Assembly: GCA_963618495.1 (NCBI GenBank)
Contig: CAVESF010000004.1
Span: 1 to 64,000, forward strand
From: Apopatosoma sp963618495
Lineage (GTDB): Bacteria; Bacillota; Clostridia; Oscillospirales; CAG-272
DNA: 64,000 nt
Reading direction: 5' to 3'
A program made the translations under genes and the position numbers. The number at the start of each line of letters is the position of its first letter. The first letter of the stretch is position 1. This document shows, piece after piece, positions 1-7,880 of the stretch. The notes beneath the pieces are model-generated. The model had not been told where the DNA came from and searched no databases. It was given only the letters and a program-made list of their open reading frames with translations.

Positions 1-14
1 CAATCGGCAGATTT

Positions 15-71
15 AGATGGATGCATAAAAACATCCTTATGAGAATTTGCCTTTCGCCATCCATTTTTTTG
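15..71 (+). terminator. possible terminator of an upstream gene
   Basis: A 7-bp stem (ATGGATG at 17-23 with CATCCAT at 58-64) is followed directly by a run of T. The loop is long (34 nt) and holds a smaller alternative stem, so this is only a weak candidate. It would end a transcript entering from the left of the window. Confidence 0.3.
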
Positions 72-78
72 TTTGGTC

Positions 79-94
79 TGTTTCGCGTGAAACT
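79..94. promoter_or_regulatory. parS-like site upstream of rny
   Basis: TGTTTCGCGTGAAACT matches 14 of 16 positions of the classical parS palindrome TGTTTCACGTGAAACA. It lies 55 bp before the -35 box of rny and about 7 kb from the origin. Its spelling differs from the two parS sites at 21.3 kb, which use a TGTTCC/GGAACA core, so binding by the local ParB is uncertain. Confidence 0.45.
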
Positions 95-149
95 ATCGGT
101 CTCTCAAAATGCAACTTGAAGAAACTTTCCGCCTTTTTGCCCTGACATC

Positions 150-178
150 TTGACATATTGCTTTATTTTTATTATAAT
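150..178 (+). promoter_or_regulatory. sigma-A promoter of rny
   Basis: TTGACA at 150-155 and TATAAT at 173-178 are separated by exactly 17 bp, a perfect housekeeping consensus. The predicted start of transcription lies near 185, about 70 nt before the rny start codon. Confidence 0.85.
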
Positions 179-256
179 AGTATTTGTATTATAATGACAA
201 TGGGCAATCATTGCTTAAAGATACGAATTTATCATATAAAAAAGGAGGTGTACAAT

Positions 257-1798
257 TTGCAGTATATTTGGTATATAGTCGTAGGTGTAATTGCTCTCGC
301 TCTCGGTGTACTTTTCGGATTTCTCTTGAGAAAAGGCATTGCGGAATCAAAAATAAAGAGCGCAGAGGAAGAGGCTAAAAGAATCGTTGACGATGCGGTT
401 AAAGCAGCAGAAGCCCGCAAAAAGGAAATGATTGTAGAAGCCAAAGAAGATATACTTAAGGCAAAAACCGAAGCGGAACGTGAAAACAAGGAACGCAGAC
501 AGGAGCTCATAAGACTCGAAAACCGTGCTCTCTCAAAAGAAGAAACGCTTGACAGAAAGCTTGAAAATTATGAGCGTCGTTCCGAAGCGCTCGACAAAAA
601 GCTCAAAGATGCCGAAAAAGCTGCTGCTGCTGCCGAAGCTCTCAAAGCAGACCAGCTTGCAAAGCTCGAAGAGATTGCAGGTTATACTGTTGAGGCGGCA
701 AAAGAAGAGCTTGTTTCCAGAATCGAAACAGACGCAAAGCGTGAAGCTGCGGTTCGTATAACGCAAATTGAAAGTCGGCTCAAAGACGAAGCCGATACAA
801 AAGCAAAGAATATTATTTCTCTTGCCATACAACGTCTTTCTTCGGATACGGTTTCGGAAACAACAGTTTCTGTTGTTCCGCTTCCCAGCGATGAAATGAA
901 GGGCAGAATCATAGGCAGAGAGGGCAGAAACATTCACAAGATTGAAACCCTTACAGGAGTTGATCTCATTATAGACGATACTCCCGAAGCAATCACTCTC
1001 TCTTGTTTTGACCCGATTCGCCGTGAGGTGGCAAGACTTACTCTTGAAAAGCTTATTGCCGATGGCAGAATCCATCCGTCGAGAATCGAAGAAACTGTTG
1101 ACAAGGCGCGTCATGAAGTTGAAGCGATGATTAAACAGGCAGGTGAAAGAGCTACATTTGAAGTCGGTGTAAACGGACTTCATCCCGATCTTATCAGATT
1201 CCTCGGCAGACTCAAATTCCGTACAAGCTATGGTCAGAATGTTCTTACTCATTCAGTTGAGGTCGCTCATCTTTGCGGTATGATAGCAAGTGAGCTCGGT
1301 GTTGATACCGTTCTTGCAAAGCGTGCGGGCTTGCTCCATGATATCGGCAAGGCGCTCACACAGGAGGTTGAAGGCTCACATATTCAGCTCGGTGTTGAAA
1401 TCGCAAAGAAATATAAGGAAAGCAAAGCCGTTATTCATGCTATCGAAGCACATCACGGCGATGTTGAACCGCAGACAATCGTTGCCGTTATCGTTCAGGC
1501 GGCAGATGCTATCTCGGCAGCCCGTCCCGGTGCGCGCCGTGAGGACCTTGAAAGTTATATCAAGCGTCTCCAGCGCCTTGAAGAGATTTCAAACAGCTTC
1601 CCCGGCGTTGAGAAATCATATGCCGTTCAGGCAGGCAGAGAAATCCGCATAATGGTCAAGCCCGAGCATGTCAATGATGATCAGATGATTATTGTGGCTC
1701 GCGATATCGTAAAGAAAATTGAAGAAGAGCTGGAATATCCGGGTCAGATAAAGGTAAATGTGATACGCGAAAGCCGCGCTGTCGAATATGCAAAATAA
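257..1798 (+). CDS. rny: ribonuclease Y
   Basis: Membrane-anchored endoribonuclease that starts mRNA decay in Firmicutes. I place the start at a TTG at 257, seven bases after a strong AAAGGAGGTG site; this gives 513 residues, close to the usual length of about 520, whereas the longer frame adds 33 unlikely residues. The order of parts is typical: an N-terminal membrane helix (about 2-24), a long charged coiled coil (about 30-190), a KH RNA-binding domain with the GRIIGREGRNI motif, and an HD domain whose metal-binding pair is seen in LLHDIGKAL near residue 361. A perfect promoter precedes it and a clear terminator follows, so it is read alone. In Bacillus the next gene is ymdB; here ymdB lies beyond an inserted two-gene region and faces rny. 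Confidence 0.97.
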   Translation: MQYIWYIVVGVIALALGVLFGFLLRKGIAESKIKSAEEEAKRIVDDAVKAAEARKKEMIVEAKEDILKAKTEAERENKERRQELIRLENRALSKEETLDRKLENYERRSEALDKKLKDAEKAAAAAEALKADQLAKLEEIAGYTVEAAKEELVSRIETDAKREAAVRITQIESRLKDEADTKAKNIISLAIQRLSSDTVSETTVSVVPLPSDEMKGRIIGREGRNIHKIETLTGVDLIIDDTPEAITLSCFDPIRREVARLTLEKLIADGRIHPSRIEETVDKARHEVEAMIKQAGERATFEVGVNGLHPDLIRFLGRLKFRTSYGQNVLTHSVEVAHLCGMIASELGVDTVLAKRAGLLHDIGKALTQEVEGSHIQLGVEIAKKYKESKAVIHAIEAHHGDVEPQTIVAVIVQAADAISAARPGARREDLESYIKRLQRLEEISNSFPGVEKSYAVQAGREIRIMVKPEHVNDDQMIIVARDIVKKIEEELEYPGQIKVNVIRESRAVEYAK

Positions 1799-1803
1799 TG
1801 AAA

Positions 1804-1828
1804 AAGGCAGGATCTCCTGCCTTTTTTC
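1804..1828 (+). terminator. rho-independent terminator of rny
   Basis: The stem GGCAGGA/TCCTGCC (1806-1821) is followed by a T run, starting 7 nt after the rny stop codon. Confidence 0.9.
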
Positions 1829-1851
1829 ATGCGATGACTTTTGTTTTCAAT

Positions 1852-2515
1852 AAAGTTTCGCGCAAATTAAAGTTTTCGTCCGCCTTTTATTAAAGTTTCG
1901 CTCAAGCCTTTTCAAAGGCTTGCTCGGTCAAGGGAGAGAAGCCCTTGTCGTGCTCCGCAGAGCGCGAAATCTTATTTCGGCGATTTCTTTTTTATAGCTT
2001 TTTCTTTTGCGCCTGCTCCGTCAAAAGAAAAAGCGAGTTGGCAAAAGCCTTTTGCTTTGGCTGCTGATGGGACTTTGAATTTTGCGCTGTAGGGGCGAAC
2101 ATCGTTCGCCTGCGAAGAATCATTAAAGAAACTTTTCTTTTCTCGCGCTTTTGAATGACCAAAAGCGCGGCAAAAGTCATTTAAGAGGATTTTCCTCCCT
2201 CTTAAAAAACACCCTCCGCGTACACGAGTTAGTCGCACGAGCCATGCGTGGCAAGTGCGTGCGGCAAAGGGCAAACTAAAAGTAGGTGGTTTTGCGTCCT
2301 CCACAACTTCAGCCATACCACGCGTGCGAACATATCACACGAGGAAGCCGAGCAGATTCGTACACGCATTGTCTGCACGCCCGCATATAAAGGTGGGAAT
2401 TGACCGATTCGCGAAGCGAACGCGGTCGGCGTCGCCGAGACAGGGCAGGCGGGCGTGAATCTAATATGTGCGCTGACAGGATGATAAGCTATATTTTTTA
2501 TTTTGGCTACTTGCT
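1852..2515 (+). repeat. mosaic hairpin repeat, full-length copy A
   Basis: This non-coding stretch is one of two near full-length copies of a repeat that recurs through the window; copy B at 3640-4385 is its reverse complement. From left to right it holds: one or two AAAGTTTTCG/AAAGTTTCG headers; a CTCAAGCCTTTT/AAAGGCTTG stem; GTGCTC-CGCA-GAGCGC; a 13-bp stem around 1998-2033 (GCTTTTTCTTTTG/CAAAAGAAAAAGC); GGCGAAC-ATC-GTTCGCC; CGCGCTTTTG/CAAAAGCGCG; a TTTAAGAGG/CCTCTTAAA stem; GTCGCA (2232-2237) with TGCGGC (2260-2265); and a terminal block between CGCCCGC and GCGGGCG. The open frame at 2255-2458 lies wholly inside the repeat and is not a gene. Confidence 0.88.
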
Positions 2516-2574
2516 GACAGAACAGGCTACTTTAAACAAGTTACGAAAAAATTGAAATTACGAGGGATTAAAAT

Positions 2575-2943
2575 ATGGATGTATATAATTTTATGAAAGC
2601 GGTATTGGCTCAGGATAAGGAAACAATCAGAAATTATTTCAGCAAAGATGCGTATGTTAATTGGCATTGTACTAATGAACACTTTACGGTTGATGAGTTT
2701 ATTGTTGCAAACTGTGAATATCCCGGTGATTGGGACGGAACGATTGAGAGAGTCGAGCAATCGGGCAATTTATACATCACGGTAACAAAGGTATATCCCA
2801 AAGATAAAAATTGTTTTTTCCATGTTGTATCATTTATAAAAATCGAAAACGGAAAGATTGCTTCAATGGACGAATATTGGGCAGATGACGGCACGGCTCC
2901 ACAGTGGAGATTAGACAAACATATCGGCACCCCTATCATATAA
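2575..2943 (+). CDS. SnoaL-like / NTF2-fold protein
   Basis: A 122-residue protein with the look of the small SnoaL-like (NTF2-fold) family: helical start (VYNFMKAVLAQDKETIRNYF), then strands ending in a conserved-type segment with KIENGKIASMDEYWADD. Members bind small ligands or act as small isomerases or hydrolases; nothing here fixes a substrate. The start codon is preceded by a weak GAGGG site. It lies with the next gene in a small insert between two inverted long repeats, separating rny from ymdB, which suggests an acquired cassette. Confidence 0.75.
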   Translation: MDVYNFMKAVLAQDKETIRNYFSKDAYVNWHCTNEHFTVDEFIVANCEYPGDWDGTIERVEQSGNLYITVTKVYPKDKNCFFHVVSFIKIENGKIASMDEYWADDGTAPQWRLDKHIGTPII

Positions 2944-3111
2944 TTTTGAGATAAGGTGTGCTATGACGACCCTTGCGTAGACCGCAAAACAATATATTTC
3001 ATAAAATCGACACAAAATCAGCCGTTTTCCACTCAAATTCTACTCACGAGGGATGTTATTTTTCCGTTTTTTTATTATAATGAAAGCATCAAGTCAAAGG
3101 AGAAATCAAAA

Positions 3112-3576
3112 ATGAATCAAGCAAATATCGGCGCTTACATTGCAAAAAAGCGCAAAGAGAAAAATCTGACGCAAGAACAACTCGCCGAAAAGCTCGGCGT
3201 TTCAAACAAGACAATTTCAAAATGGGAAAACGGAAAATGTATGCCCGATTACAGTGTGATTGAAAAGCTTTGCGATGAGCTTTCCGTCACGCTTGCCGAA
3301 TTGATGGACGGTGAAGACGCGGTGGAAAGCAGCGTGCGCGTTTATGATGATACGCAGCTGCTTGATTTGCTCCGCCGCACACAGGAGCTTGAAAAGAGCA
3401 GAAGTGTCCTCTCCGGCGTCGTTCTTATCGTACTCGGCATCGCCTGCTATGCAATGTCGGGAAGTATCGGCGGGTCGCCTGTGAAAGACTTTTTCTCCGG
3501 TTTTATGGTGGGGATTTCCGTCGCGGAAATGCTTGCGGGAATTATCGTCGCCATGAAGAATCTTTCAAAGAAATAA
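3112..3576 (+). CDS. membrane-bound XRE-family regulator
   Basis: A 154-residue protein with an N-terminal helix-turn-helix of the XRE/Cro type (about residues 5-60, with LTQEQLAEKLGVSNKTISKW) joined to a C-terminal part with two predicted membrane helices (about 97-117 and 127-147). Such proteins are common in Clostridia and are thought to be membrane-tethered repressors. I chose ATG 3112 because an AAAGGAG site lies 10 bases before it; the frame is open 52 codons further upstream but without a ribosome site. A TATAAT at 3076-3081 may be its -10 box, though no good -35 is seen. It is followed at once by a strong terminator. The target is unknown; the SnoaL-like neighbour is a possible partner. 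Confidence 0.85.
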   Translation: MNQANIGAYIAKKRKEKNLTQEQLAEKLGVSNKTISKWENGKCMPDYSVIEKLCDELSVTLAELMDGEDAVESSVRVYDDTQLLDLLRRTQELEKSRSVLSGVVLIVLGIACYAMSGSIGGSPVKDFFSGFMVGISVAEMLAGIIVAMKNLSKK

Positions 3577-3587
3577 TGTGCATAGAA

Positions 3588-3617
3588 AAAATCTCCTCGC
3601 CAAGAGGAGATTTTTTG
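3588..3617 (+). terminator. terminator of the XRE gene
   Basis: Perfect 8-bp stem ATCTCCTC (3591-3598) / GAGGAGAT (3604-3611) flanked by A and T runs, so it can work in both directions. Confidence 0.9.
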
Positions 3618-3639
3618 TTGTGTGATGGGAAATAGGTGT

Positions 3640-4385
3640 GCTAGTCCTCACCAACCGCGTTTGCTTCGCATATGTGTCAATTCCCCTACCATGGCGGGTC
3701 GTCGACGGCGCCGACCCCTACAAGATAAAAGCCGGAGTACAGCCAATAGCCAAAATAAAAAATACACTTTTTATTCTATCAGCGCACAAACTCAATTCAC
3801 GCCCGCCTGCCCTGTCTCGGCGACGCCGACCGCGTTCGCTTCGCGAATCGGTCAATTCCCACCTTTATATGCGGGCGTGCAGGCAATGCGTGCACGAATC
3901 TGCGCGGCTCTTTCGTGCGCTATGTTCGCACGCGTGGTATGGTTGAAGTCATGGAGAGCGCAAAACTGCCGATTTTTGCTCTGCCCTCGTGCCGCACGCA
4001 CTCGCCACGCATGGCTCGCGCGACTAACTCGTGCACGCGGGGAGAGATTTCAAAGAGAGTGGAACGCTCTCTTTGATGACTTTTGGTACTTTTGGTCATA
4101 CAAAAGTACGATAAAGGAAAAGTTGCTTTATGATTCTTCGCGGGCGAACAATGTTGCCCCTACCGTATAGATTTGAAGTTCTGTCAGCAGCCAAAACAAA
4201 AGATATATTCCCTATCCGCTTTTTCTTTTGACGAAGCAGGCGCAAAAGAAAAAGCTACAAAAAAGAAAACGCCGATAAAAGATTTCGCGCTCTGCGGAGC
4301 GCGACCGACGCCACCGTCGGCTCGTGCCGCCTTTTGAAAAAGGCGGGCGAAAACTTTAATGGGAGGGCGAAAACTTTAATTTTGG
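3640..4385 (-). repeat. mosaic hairpin repeat, full-length copy B
   Basis: Reverse-complement partner of copy A, with all modules in the same order when read on the minus strand. It begins with two copies of the AAAGTTTTCGCCC header near 4340-4385 and carries GCGCTC-CGCA-GAGCGC, GCTTTTTCTTTTG/CAAAAGAAAAAGC, GTACTTTTG/CAAAAGTAC, TCAAAGAGAG/CTCTCTTTGA and the CGCCCGC...GCGGGCG block. Several stems differ from copy A on both sides and still pair. Frames at 3622-4170 and 3638-3946 are products of the repeat, not genes. Copies A and B form inverted arms around the genes at 2575-3576. Confidence 0.88.
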
Positions 4386-4423
4386 TGTGCAAAATTTTAG
4401 TTTAAGCAAAATCATGCGAGCGC

Positions 4424-4456
4424 AAAAAAGTCTCCTCTTTCGAGGAGGCTTTTTTC
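4424..4456 (-). terminator. terminator of ymdB
   Basis: On the minus strand a stem AGCCTCCTC/GAGGAGACT (one G-T pair) begins right at the ymdB stop codon and is followed by a T run. The A run on the other side means it can also stop plus-strand reads. Confidence 0.88.
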
Positions 4457-5222
4457 AAAACACTATTCTCTGCACAGATGCGGGTTTAAGCATTGCATCA
4501 AGCTCAAGTATTATCCCATGTGCCTCGATGTCCTCACGCGCAAATTCAAAGCGTGTGGGCATGCCGTACTTCATATTTTCGATTATCCTCTGCGGGACAA
4601 CACCGAGCACGCTTTCTTTCGCGCCGCACATGCCGACATCCGTTATATATGCCGTGCCGCGCGGCAATATCTGTTCATCCGCCGTTGTCACATGCGTATG
4701 TGTGCCGAAAAGGCATGTTACTCTGCCGTCAAGATAAAAGCCGAGCGCCCGTTTTTCGCCCGTGCTCTCCGCATGGAAATCCACTATACTTATATCATAT
4801 TCTCCTGCGGAGGAAAGTATCTTATCAATGCAAAAAAACGGATTTTCCAATATCGGATTCATAAATGCTGTACCGAGCAGATTCACCACAAATATTTTAA
4901 CACCGCAAGAGTTATCTATTATATAGCCGTTTCCTGCAACTTCTCCGCTGAAATTTGCGGGACGGAGAATATTTTTATTCCGCTCGAAAATTTCTTTTGC
5001 CTCAAATCGGCGGAAAGCATGATTGCCTGTGGTCAGCACATCGGATCCCGACATGAGCAGTGCATCGGCGCCCGCTTCATCGATTCCGTTTTTGTCCGAG
5101 CAGTTTTCCGCATTGACTATGGCAAAATCAATCCTTTCGCTTTTACGCACGCTCCACAAACGCGAAGAAACATATCTGACGCCCGCTTCGCCGACGACAT
5201 CTCCAAGTATCAGTATCCTCAT
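4455..5222 (-). CDS. ymdB: YmdB-type metallophosphoesterase
   Basis: A 255-residue phosphodiesterase of the TIGR00282/YmdB family, which in Bacillus acts on 2',3'- or 3',5'-cyclic nucleotides and affects biofilm and motility decisions. The metal-binding residues of the fold are visible: LILGDVVG (Asp 8), VNAEN (about 36-40), TGNHAF (about 65-70), DFHAE (about 150) and GTHTHV (about 175). ATG 5222 has an AGGAG site 8 bases upstream on the minus strand; the frame extends further but without a ribosome site. It is normally next to rny in the same direction. Here it points toward rny and away from dnaA, with the repeat-flanked insert between them. Confidence 0.93.
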   Translation of the reverse strand: MRILILGDVVGEAGVRYVSSRLWSVRKSERIDFAIVNAENCSDKNGIDEAGADALLMSGSDVLTTGNHAFRRFEAKEIFERNKNILRPANFSGEVAGNGYIIDNSCGVKIFVVNLLGTAFMNPILENPFFCIDKILSSAGEYDISIVDFHAESTGEKRALGFYLDGRVTCLFGTHTHVTTADEQILPRGTAYITDVGMCGAKESVLGVVPQRIIENMKYGMPTRFEFAREDIEAHGIILELDAMLKPASVQRIVF

Positions 5223-5330
5223 AAATGCGCTCCTGTCCCCTTTTTTGCCTTTCACAGGCGATATTATTTTGATTTTACCACTTATTTTATGAAATTTCAA
5301 GCGATTTTACAAATAATATTGAAAATACCG

Positions 5331-5359
5331 TTGCAATATTATTTAAATTATGGTATAAT
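5331..5359 (+). promoter_or_regulatory. dnaA promoter
   Basis: TTGCAA (5331-5336), 17 bp, TATAAT (5354-5359), with a TG one base before the -10 (extended -10). It lies 50 bp before the dnaA start in the gap between the divergent ymdB and dnaA. I see no consensus DnaA box in this gap. Confidence 0.75.
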
Positions 5360-5409
5360 ATATATACTTATTATATGGGTGATTTTTTGCCCCCGGAAAG
5401 GATAAATTT

Positions 5410-6792
5410 ATGACCTCATACGGACAGATCTGGAATATCGTGCTATCTGAGCTTTCCAAAAAATATTCCTCATCGATAATGGATTTGTGGTTCAATAAGC
5501 TGGAGCTTGTTCATCTCGATTCCGAGGTGGCTGTCATCACGACGCCGAGCGACGCTTTCGTTGACCTTCTCAATACACGCTATGGCGACCAGATAGCCGC
5601 TATTTTTGAGGAAATGCTTGACTTCTATGTGGAGGTGAGAATCTTCCCTTCCAAAAATTTCGACCTTGAGTCCGCTGTCCGTTCCGTCGCGCAGAATGCC
5701 GACGAGAAGAAAAAAGAAAGCGTTCGTTCCAAGAGCGACTTTTATCAGGCGGGCGAGGATTCGCCCGAAATTCAGCTGAAGAATGACGGAGAATATACCT
5801 TTGAAAACTTCATCGTCGGCAGCTCGAATAAATTTGCTCATGCGGCATCTCTTGCAGTGGCAAATGCGCCCGCATCGGCTTACAATCCGCTTTTCCTTTA
5901 CGGTTCGAGCGGAACGGGAAAAACCCATCTGATGAAAGCTATTGCCAACCGCGTCAAGGAAAAAACGCCGACTTCAAATGTTATTTTCGTTAAGGGAGAG
6001 ATTTTCACAAACGAGCTTATCGAAAGCATTACAAAGAAAACAACGGCGAAGTTCAAAGAAAAATACCGCAATGCCGATATGCTGCTCATCGACGATGTAC
6101 AGTTCATCGCGGGCAAGGTTTCGACGCAGGAGGAATTTTTCCATACATTCAATGCGCTCTATGACGCACACAAGCAGATAATACTTACTTCCGACCGTCC
6201 GCCGCGCGATATTCAGCATCTGGAGGACAGAATACTTACCCGCTTTGAGGGAGGCCTTATCGTTGATATTCAGCCGCCGGATACGGAGTTGCGAATAGCT
6301 ATCGCAAAAAGTAAAGCCGAGATAATGAATGTCAAGCTCTCAAATGATGTGCTTACATTCATCGGCGAAAATATAAAAAGCAATGTGCGCCAGATTGAAG
6401 GAGCTATAAAGAAGCTCGGCGCTTACGGCTTTGTAAATCAGACGCCGATAACCGTCGATATGGTGAAAAACCTGCTGAGCGCGGTTATAGACAATGCGGA
6501 ATCGCCCGAGCTGATGGCGGATAAGATAATAGAAAATATTTCCAAGAGATATGATATCTCCGTCGAAGATATAAAAGGCAAAAAACGAACGAAAGAAATC
6601 GTTTCGGCAAGACATATTGCCGTTTATGTCGTCCGTGAGGTGACGGGAATGTCTTTCCCGAATATCGCAAAACTCTTTAACCGCGACCATACGACAATGC
6701 TTTCTTCTATCGATGTGGTAGAGGAGGAAATGAGTAAAAATTCCGCTTATGAACATGAAATAGACTCTATTATCAAGGAATTTAAGTCGTAA
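5410..6792 (+). CDS. dnaA: chromosomal replication initiator DnaA
   Basis: A 460-residue initiator. Domain I (about 1-85) is followed by a short charged linker, then the AAA+ domain (about 130-345) with Walker A GSSGTGKTH and Walker B LLIDDVQF. The C-terminal DNA-binding domain IV ends with the DnaA signature (SARHIAVYVVREVTGMSFPN, then the NRDHTTML turn that reads the DnaA box). The ATG follows a GGAAAGGA site. Upstream there is ymdB rather than the usual rpmH, and the origin lies downstream, between dnaA and dnaN. Confidence 0.98.
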   Translation: MTSYGQIWNIVLSELSKKYSSSIMDLWFNKLELVHLDSEVAVITTPSDAFVDLLNTRYGDQIAAIFEEMLDFYVEVRIFPSKNFDLESAVRSVAQNADEKKKESVRSKSDFYQAGEDSPEIQLKNDGEYTFENFIVGSSNKFAHAASLAVANAPASAYNPLFLYGSSGTGKTHLMKAIANRVKEKTPTSNVIFVKGEIFTNELIESITKKTTAKFKEKYRNADMLLIDDVQFIAGKVSTQEEFFHTFNALYDAHKQIILTSDRPPRDIQHLEDRILTRFEGGLIVDIQPPDTELRIAIAKSKAEIMNVKLSNDVLTFIGENIKSNVRQIEGAIKKLGAYGFVNQTPITVDMVKNLLSAVIDNAESPELMADKIIENISKRYDISVEDIKGKKRTKEIVSARHIAVYVVREVTGMSFPNIAKLFNRDHTTMLSSIDVVEEEMSKNSAYEHEIDSIIKEFKS

Positions 6793-6811
6793 TCGAGGCT
6801 TGTTCCTCTCA

Positions 6812-7292
6812 ATTAAAGTTTTCGCCCGCCTTTTTCCTCTAAAGTTTCGCTCAAGCCTTTTCAAAGGCTTGCACGAGCCGACGGTGGCTTCGGTCGCACT
6901 CCGCAGAGTGCGAAATCCTGATATCGGCGTTTTCTTTTTGATAGCTTTTTCTTTTGCATATGCAGGCGCAAAAGAAAAAGCGGGTGGGGCAGATATTTTT
7001 TTATTTTGGTTGCTGATGGGACTTGGATTTTATCTTTTATTTTGAAGATACTTTTCTTTTATCGTACTTTTGCATGACCAAAAGTACCAAAAGTCATTTA
7101 AGAGTATTTTCCAGCCTCTTAAATATCTTCTTCCGCGTGCACGAGTTAGTCGCAAGAAGCAGTGCGTGGCGAGTGTGTGCGACAAAGGGCAGAGTAAAAG
7201 TAGGCAGTTTTGCTATCCTCCATGACTTCAACCATACCACGCGTGCGAACATAGCGCACGAAAAAGCCGAGCAGATTCGTGAGCTTTTCACA
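6812..7292 (+). repeat. mosaic hairpin repeat, copy C beside the origin
   Basis: Long copy in the same orientation as copy A, cut off just after the GCAGATTCGTG block. It shows GCACTC-CGCA-GAGTGC where other copies have GCGCTC-CGCA-GAGCGC, and GTCGCA (7149-7154) with TGCGAC (7178-7183), both perfect stems with compensating changes. Small frames inside it are not genes. It fills the left half of the 1.1-kb dnaA-dnaN gap. Confidence 0.87.
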
Positions 7293-7344
7293 AGGCGGCG
7301 TTTTTCTGTCAAGAGGTGGTTTTTCTCCCATAAAACTGGGAATT

Positions 7345-7810
7345 TTTCGCATGTTGAAAATCGCGGAAAAATTATCAACAGCCTGTGGAAAAGCTTGTTG
7401 ATAATCTTGATTTACAATGGTTTTCGGGTTTTACTTTTCCAAGACGGTAAAAAAGCGGTTTTCCTCTATTCTCATAAAAATCACCGAAAAATAAAGCGTT
7501 TTTCACTTTTTCTGATAAAATGGGAAAATTTACATTACAGGAAAAATATGGNNNNNNNNNNCCGATTTTTAACAAAAGGGACAGAGACGGAATTTTCTCC
7601 TTCTTTTCCACATTTTGCAGGAAAGTTTTCCATAGGCGAAAATCGGTCAGCGAGAAGAAAAAATGCCCATCACAGCTGGCTTTTCGGTTTTTCCACATTT
7701 TACACAGAGACTACTTATTACTACTTCTACCTATTCTTTTTATTTTATATTCTTTTAAGCGAAACGCGAAAGAATTTTGAAAGAACGCACGCACGGCGTG
7801 TGGAAAAGGC
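7345..7810. other. oriC: replication origin (oriC)
   Basis: DnaA-box-like 9-mers (TTWTNCACA or close) cluster here: TTATCAACA at 7372-7380, TTTTCCACA on the minus strand at 7384-7392, TTATCAACA on the minus strand at 7396-7404, TTTTCCACA at 7604-7612 and 7689-7697, TTTTACACA at 7698-7706, and TTTTCCACA on the minus strand at 7799-7807. The two head-to-tail boxes at 7689-7706 are followed at once by a CTA/CTT/ACT-rich stretch (7710-7730) and a very AT-rich stretch (7731-7756). This is the arrangement of the Bacillus basal unwinding system with DnaA-trio repeats. A 10-N gap interrupts the region. A small GGC-GAA-GCC hairpin follows at 7829-7845. Confidence 0.85.
7552..7561. other. assembly gap (10 N) in the origin
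   Basis: Ten undetermined bases. The round number suggests a scaffold join of unknown true length rather than ten unread bases, so the origin sequence may be incomplete here. Confidence 0.95.
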
Positions 7811-7880
7811 GGGAGAAAAATTCAGTTAAAAAGGCGAAGCCTTTTATAACAGTAAAATTCATCCAAAGGAGAAAAAATAA

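Noticed and set aside
3622..4170. 182-codon open frame
   Set aside because: Falls inside repeat copy B; the same peptide pieces appear in other repeat copies in other frames.
7023..7829. 268-codon open frame across the origin
   Set aside because: It runs through repeat copy C, the DnaA boxes and the N gap; it cannot be one protein.
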